64,000 nt of DNA from contig OX387609.1 of assembly GCA_947568835.1 (NCBI GenBank), positions 3,972,001 to 4,036,000 of the forward strand, in the 5' to 3' direction. Below, piece after piece: positions 57,659 through 64,000 of the stretch. How positions within the stretch are numbered: position 1 is the first letter of the stretch; each line of letters opens with the position of its first letter. The notes beneath the pieces were generated by a model. It made no database searches, was not told the origin of the DNA, and saw only the letters and a program-made list of their open reading frames with translations. The position numbers were made by a program, and so were the translations under genes. This stretch comes from Protonemura montana (lineage: Eukaryota; Arthropoda; Insecta; Plecoptera; Nemouridae).

Positions 57659-58970
57659 GGTTCTCTGTCCGTATTTTTAGTGTGGTTTGCAATTATAACC
57701 ACCTTCAGCTATGAACCAGGATGGTTAAAACAAAATGGTTTTACATTTCACTTTTTCAAATTTATTTTTCAAATTTATGAGGTAAAATTCCAGGCTTCGG
57801 CTTCAATCTGTAACTTATCAGACAAAGCAATTGTTTTTTATACTTGTTTTGTTTCCGGTATTATGGAGAGCTTCTTTTGTTTCTTGTTTGAACATAAGAA
57901 AGCGAAGAAAAACGTAAGACCGCGTTTGAATTGTAACGTTGTTTTGAATAAAATGCACATACAAAAAATGACGGCAAATTGTATTTACAAAAGAGTCACA
58001 GAGAAATCAATGACGTTTTCTTCGGCAAACACTTCGGAAAACACTTCGGAAAACACTTCATAATGCATTTTCTTCAGAATAAGAAACATTTCAAACTATT
58101 CAGCATACAATGTGAGAACAAAATTCTTCATTTGCTTGTTCTTAGAACTTGAAAAAACATTTCATCAAACAAAGAATACTAAGTCACTCGTGAGTCAATC
58201 CAATAATATCTAAACATCAGAACAATATGTGCCAACAAATGAAGATGCTGTGGACATTGACTTCTAACTTGGTAGATCTGGAAGACAAAGAAATTGTTCG
58301 TTTTATTCATTTTTCTGTCAGTTTTTAACAAAGAATGTTATTAATTGTATACAATTTGAAGAAAAAAGAACTATTGTTTATAACTGGTTTAACAATTCCA
58401 CTTAAATCACATCGTAAACTTGTCAACCATTGGTATGTACCTACCAAGTATTGATTGAATTATTAGTAAACGCTGATTAGAATTTCGCAAATTTTCAAAA
58501 ACCAAATAGATAATGACTCAATCAGCTTTAGAAAGTCAGAACTAGGGTAGATTGGGAACCAAATGAAGCTAAAATGAAGAAAATAGAAATAGAAAAAACA
58601 CACTGATGAATGCAATATTGTTATAAAAAAAATCCCTAGTTCTTCAACAATACTTCTTTTCAAAGGGAATTAAGTCCACATAGTCCAGATATAGATATAG
58701 CCTTAAAAATTGTTAAAGTGACGTTAGCTGATGCGAATCTGTAAACTAAAAAGGTCCAATAATTTCCATACAGAAATTAAGTAAAAATTTACGTCAAATT
58801 CCCGTCAAACTATTCGATGGCTCGTTTTTACTGTCATTGCATAACGAGACATCCATAAGAGTAGAATCTTTAATTTTTAGAAGTATTAAAAAAAATCGAC
58901 AACACTGTCTTTTCCAGAAGTTATATATTTTCAAAATAAAATAAAAGAATAATCGTTGTTTTATTGTTAT
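57659..58970. other. AT-rich intergenic DNA
   Basis: A 157-codon + ORF (57590-58063) starts inside the minisatellite and ends in a 15-bp repeat (AACACTTCGGAAAAC, 3 units at about 58026-58060). It has no recognisable domain. Confidence 0.35.
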
Positions 58971-59130
58971 TAACACTATAACCGTCTCAAAAATTGATGC
59001 TCAAACGGGGATCAGTCCATGGGGTTTGAGTCCCCGTTTGGACATCAATTTTTGAGACGGTTATAGCGTTGATAATAATAAAATACCCCGCGCATTGCAA
59101 GCGTTTGCAATTTAAATAAGATTTTATCCA
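58971..59130. mobile_element. SINE family 2 inverted dimer
   Basis: A left arm (58971-59011) and right arm (59031-59071) are 41-bp inverted repeats with about three mismatches (TCAATTTTTGAGACGGTTAT and complement). The spacer holds a CCATGG palindrome. The right arm continues as a body copy (CCCCGCGCATTGCAAGCGTT) on the + strand to about 59130. Confidence 0.8.
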
Positions 59131-59327
59131 AATAATCATGTTTTTTTGTTTTTCTATAGGAAGATTCTTGTTCAAAATGAAACGAATATCATCCATCTCC
59201 AATGGAAAATCGGAAACTACTGCAATTGGTGGGAAAAGCACACGAGAAGCATCAAGAAAAGTGATCGCTGAAGACATCTACTGATTGTAACTCTAGCTTT
59301 CCAGTAAGTCACAGTGAGGACACAATG

Positions 59328-59437
59328 ACTGTCAATTGTTATAAGAAAAACTATTTGAACTGGGTTTTTGTTAAAACTAGTGCTAAGGATAAATCAAGTA
59401 GACATGAGTCTAAAAACCATCATACTGTCAATTGTTA
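59328..59437 (+). mobile_element. 82-bp miniature insertion with 14-bp TSD
   Basis: ACTGTCAATTGTTA occurs at 59328-59341 and 59424-59437. Between them lies an internally deleted member of the hammerhead-like family: AAAAACTATTTGAACTGGGT joined to AACTAGTGCTAAGGATAAAT and the CATGAGTCTAAAAACC end. The long TSD implies retrotransposition. Confidence 0.75.
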
Positions 59438-61586
59438 CAGTTCTTTTACATTATTCGCACAAATTTTTATTTTTGTTGTAAGAAGTGTTAGGATTGTGAA
59501 AATAAATATTTTTTTAAAAATCAAGCTAAGTTTAAGCTAAAACTATAAGCAGGATCAAAACCACAACGTTTTATTCAAAAAAATTTAACAACTGAAGAAA
59601 ATATGAAAACTGGTATCAAGTATTCAATGTAAATGCGAAGAATTAACAAAAAGCATAATAACGCAGTTGTATTCTGTGAAAAAATAGTCAAATACATTTC
59701 AAGTTTGAAAGCAAACGTGAAAATGGGTATATGCACTTGTTTTAAAACCCAACTGAAAGTACCACCGACCTTTATTAGAACACAAAATGTGGTCAACAAC
59801 AGGAACTTAATAAATGGATAGAAAACAGGTGATATTTAATTTATCCTATTTTTACTCTCAAGTTTTTCACTACACAAGTTTTCCTTGAGTTTTCCGTCCA
59901 GCCAGGGATATTGCTCTACTGGCACACTCAATTCACTCAATGGAATTGATGGCCAAAATTACCACTGATCACTAAAATTATTTGACTTCTTCAACAGACA
60001 GTCAATTTAAAGCTGTGATTTAATTTGTGTAAATTCTTTGCTGTACATTTCTGGGACAAAACAAACTGTGAACGGTGGACAGAAGCCAAAAATAAAACAG
60101 ACAAGAGACTTGTAGATTCGTACATTTAATTATTGAACTTTAAAAACAACAATTTAATTGTTTTGAAAAATTAATGCACACTATAAAGTAGCAAAATAAT
60201 CGAGAGAGCGCGAGCAAAAAGAAGAAATTAAATGCAAACGAGCCTTCATGAAAATTTTAAAGTGGCATTCTTAGCTCCAGGTTTGCCACTAAAATTGAAC
60301 ACAGAGATTAGCTTGCGATTAGAAATAATGATAATCATGATTACGATAATGAGAGTAACTTTGCGCTAAAATCTTCAATTTCCTTCATTAAAGCCTATAT
60401 TGCCAATTAAAATAGGCATAACTTTACGAAGTACTTCTGTGGTAATTTATTAAAGCCAATTTAGCACACAGAAGAAGTAACTGACAACAGACCATTTACC
60501 TGCAATCTAGGAACATTTTCTAGGTGATTTCTAGATGATACACAATATCAAAGTCATGTGTATTGCTGTATCGTCATGTTTATCATGTTTATATACATTC
60601 AGGAATCCATGACCTCGGTAACCTCGGTGAACTTGAAGCAATCTTGTGCCAGTAATTGGGTCATTTTAGTGATGCAAAAGCACACTTTAACAATTACATG
60701 AGGAGCGGATAAAATTGCCGGCTGAAAACTATACAGTGCATTGCCACCGCAATTTAAAGTTGGGAAAGAATCTAGTTTCAAAAACGAAGTTATACGAATT
60801 TTTACTAAAAAATTGTTTTTATCATATGGACAATCTCATTATGAAATTTAAAAGCTTTTGAAAAAAAATTGGAAACATTTGTTGACTGACAGTAAGTATT
60901 TATGTCTTGATCATCCCGGAGATTAAACTTCATACATGCAATTCATGTAATACATGAAATAAATAGGCGAAGCATTAATGACCCACCGATGTGATTTGAA
61001 ATTGGCTTCTGCAATTTTTAACATCAGTTTCGAAAAAAAAAAATATTAATTTTTGCGAATGTAATTTAATTTGCAATTTGTTCTTTTCCAGATTACTAAC
61101 GCAAATACGAAAGTGTGCGATTGTGCCAGTAACGTGACACCGATGTCATGAAAACCAATAAATACCTGATTCCAAATCGATAAGTTTTAACTGTGAACCG
61201 AATCGCCGACAGACTAACAAGTTAAATAAAAGGTATTTAAAAGCAAATTAATTTTTTTGCTAAAATCTTCTGATTTTATTTAATAATAACTTAACAAGTA
61301 AATAGTGTACAAATTGTAAAAGCAAGCCGACTAAAAAATTGCTAAGACTATCGCCAAAATAAAAACATAAATGGTTCAAGCTTCTTTGACATTACAGATT
61401 AATTTTACCGATTTTTTTTTTTTTATTTGTTTATGATGAACGCAAATCGTCTTAATTTATTCCTTGTTCATTAACTTGTTCACTTTCAAAGTCACGTGGT
61501 TTTAACGACCCAGTTCTACACTAATAGCGAAATTTCATTCAAATTTAATGAAATTTTTTTCCAATTATATGATCACGTTTAAGATC
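59438..61586. other. AT-rich intergenic DNA
   Basis: No supported gene. Confidence 0.4.
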
Positions 61587-61705
61587 TATCCTATAAGTCC
61601 TTATGTCCTTATGTCCTTATGTCCTTATGTCCTTATGTCCTTATGTCCTTATGTCCTTATGTCCTTATGTCATATAAGGCAAAGAAAATAAGGATGTATA
61701 GGATA
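61587..61705. repeat. Octamer satellite (TTATGTCC) inside an inverted repeat
   Basis: About nine TTATGTCC units (61602-61672) lie between TATCCTATAAGTCCTTAT (61587-61604) and ATAAGGATGTATAGGATA (61688-61705), which are near-perfect inverted repeats. Confidence 0.8.
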
Positions 61706-63298
61706 TAATGAGACATAGAAAAAAAAACGCAGCCCGCACGGCTAAAGTTCTATTCGGTAGAAAGGTTGGTGCAGTTTGTAAGAATCGTATTTATTATCTA
61801 CAGACCTAAACAAAGATAAATGTGGTGTAATGTTGTTACGTCATTTAGATTCATCATTTTTATATTTAAAATTTACAACTTAAAAATAAATACGATTTTT
61901 TTTTTTTTTTTTCTAGAATTCTAGCGGTAAATTGTAATATTTCTGTTATTATTCGACTTGCCTTTAAATGACATCGTCTTAAAACGGTCAGAAATAAGAT
62001 GAATACAAAATACCTGACAAGTGAATTTCCATCTCGTTGATAAACACAACGCAATGACTTTAAAATTACACACATTTAATAAACTCACAATTTTTAAAAC
62101 AAAACGCTACACTAAATTACACTTTATGCTATTTAATTTTTTTAATTTTGCTTGCACTATTTTTTTTATTTCTTATTTTCTGTAAATAACAAATCTCCAA
62201 GTGAATTTGTGAACCTTCAAATCGTCGTTCATTTTTATAAATAGTGAACGTTTATCAAACGTGTATTATAATTATTTAGTTTATTTAGTTATCGTGCACT
62301 TATTGAAAATGCATCTCACGTGACAGAAAGTTAAATATGAACAAGCCATTTGTTACTGGCAATAATGACGATATCGTGACGGCCTAGCATCAAAGCTCGT
62401 TGATCTAAAAAAAACTCAGATCAAGACCAAAAAATTAAAATATTAATAAATTACATATTTTTCTAATTAGTTATTAGTTGAATGTAAGGAATGTTAGAAA
62501 TAAGAAAAAAATTCACCTTGATCTACATTCAATAAACAAATGGGCTCAAGGTGCACTTTCTATGCGTCAAGCTGCCTATATGCATCTACAAGATGAAAGT
62601 GGAAGTTTATTTCAAAACAAACTAAAAACTTGTAATAAGTGTAAAAATGAATTTACTCGCCGAACGAATGTTTAAATATGTAAATATGTAAAATTTGAAT
62701 TATTATTAGTTTTTTTTTTTTTACTGAAAGAATAGTGGGTTTTATAGACGCATCAACAGCAAGTTCATTTTGCGCCTGAGAAAAATGTGTGATTAAAAAC
62801 CTTGAAAATCTACAAGCAACATTATTAATTTTTTTATTTATTTTATTTCCGTAACATACATGTTATTACAGTTAAACTTCGTCAAACAATATAAAATTAC
62901 TAATCATCATTAAAGAATTCTTCTTTATTTTCTGAATTATTTTTCATTGCATTTAAACTTTTTGAACGAGTTCTTTTTTTAAAGGTAAGGTTTTGGGGTA
63001 AATCTTTTTTTTCAGTTTTATCTCTAATTTTCAATTCCATCTGATCAGAGACGATGGTGCTTACTACCAAAGAAGGTTCACTTATATTTTGCTAAGCTTG
63101 GACGATTTCATTGAAATTTAATGATTGTAATAATATTTGTTGCTAGTTAAGTCAGTAACTAGGTTAATTCATGTGATTAAATTACACGTTGATTATATTA
63201 AGTTTGAGGACTAGACGGTAGTTACTTGTTTTATTTAACAAGGACAGTTTTTATGTAAGAAAACCACACGTTCTTATCTTCTGTTTTTTCGTCCACAG
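61706..63298. other. AT-rich intergenic DNA
   Basis: An ORF at 62478-62675 contains a CNKCKNEF motif but is a lone fragment without partner cysteines or splice support. No gene is supported. Confidence 0.35.
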
Positions 63299-63357
63299 CT
63301 ATATTTGAAACAGCAGACAAACGCCAAGCAGTGCTAAGAGTATCGAGAGGGCGGTGA
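63299..63357 (+). other. Candidate 3'-terminal exon, unknown
   Basis: A strong acceptor (CTGTTTTTTCGTCCACAG) is followed by a GC-richer open stretch reading IFETADKRQAVLRVSRGR and a TGA at 63355. No upstream partner exon was recognised. Confidence 0.2.
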
Positions 63358-64000
63358 ATAATGACAAACATTTGAAAAAATTACAGACTAACAGTTGAAG
63401 AAGAAAAGTTTATAAATTGTATAGAATAGTAAACCTCAATTGTCTACTGGGACATAACTTTAGCTTGACACTTTGGTCAAAGTGCAGGTGAAGTCGAAGA
63501 GGGCATACAGCAGCAGTTGGTTTTGCAAGACAACTGTAAATTGTCCATGTATTTTTTTTTAATTGATATAAAACTGCGAGAAATTAAATGCTTATTTCTG
63601 TGTTATATCTTTTATATTATACAAGTTGTACACATTTTTATTTTCCGTATTTTGATAAGCAAAAATCTTGAATTGATAAGCTTTAAAGCTAAGCAAATAA
63701 ATGTCTAAGAAATGTATGGGCGTAAAACTAGTAAGAAATAACAAAAGAATGAATTCACTGGATGCCTGCGGAACAAAATATGTAAGAAACTTCAGAAAAT
63801 TGTAAAAACAAATAAATTGGTATATCAAATGGTGTTATAAAATCAACCATTATAAAATATAAAGGAACAAAGTACATATCTACAAAATTAATCTCTTACA
63901 AACCATTTCACTCAGATTAATTACAAATAAGTATGAGTATTATTCTGTTAATGGAAACAGTGGAAAATAATCCGTGATTTGAATTATAATATCATCTCGT
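63358..64000. other. AT-rich DNA to window end
   Basis: Short ORFs only; nothing supported. Confidence 0.4.

Noticed and set aside
62478-62675. Zinc-finger fragment (CNKCKNEF)
   Set aside because: Only one CxxC pair, with no partner ligands or neighbouring exons.

Overview
The window is AT-rich eukaryotic (animal) DNA. GT-AG introns, AATAAA polyadenylation signals, an ER glucosyltransferase gene with an ER-retrieval tail, non-LTR retrotransposon remnants, tRNA- and 5S-derived SINEs and hAT-like DNA transposons all point to an invertebrate. I cannot name the phylum from the sequence. Coding DNA is clearly more GC-rich than the AT-rich surroundings, which helps separate real exons from chance ORFs.

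Left part (0-14 kb). After a decayed LINE 3' end that carries a SINE insertion comes the 3' end of a UDP-glucose:glycoprotein glucosyltransferase (UGGT) gene on the + strand: four well-supported exons and an inferred tiny fifth exon ending in an HTEL ER-retrieval tail. Downstream are a 1,080-bp hAT-type element with a perfect 8-bp target duplication, a 114-bp tandem repeat, a 5S-rRNA-derived SINE, a cluster of four CRE octamers and a LINE fragment. The only long intact ORF of the window follows: a 1,193-aa NACHT-ankyrin (STAND) protein at 10419-14000.

Middle part (14-32 kb). The notable structure is a tandem array (about 18.9-26.7 kb) with a unit of about 1,693 bp. Each unit carries a head-to-head pair of tRNA-like modules with A and B boxes, in nearly all cases followed by a T-run, further B-box modules, and an invariant 55-nt hairpin. 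On the minus strand at 28-29 kb are two exon-sized pieces matching the C-terminus of complex I subunit NDUFV1, with the exon between them missing and a GC-rich 7-bp minisatellite against the upstream piece. A 15-copy 39-bp minisatellite lies at 31.0-31.6 kb.

Right part (32-64 kb). This is a gene-poor stretch of AT-rich DNA with SINEs (one an inverted dimer), repeats with a degenerate hammerhead-like/Penelope-like signature, a MITE with TAA target duplication, LINE fragments and minisatellites. A few short ORFs or exon-like islands (36.3, 45.0, 49.4, 50.3, 63.3 kb) have good start or splice signals but no recognisable homology.

No operons are expected. UGGT acts in ER glycoprotein quality control, NDUFV1 in mitochondrial respiration, and NACHT-ankyrin proteins are usually signalling or innate-immunity ATPases. 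No functional link among the three is implied.
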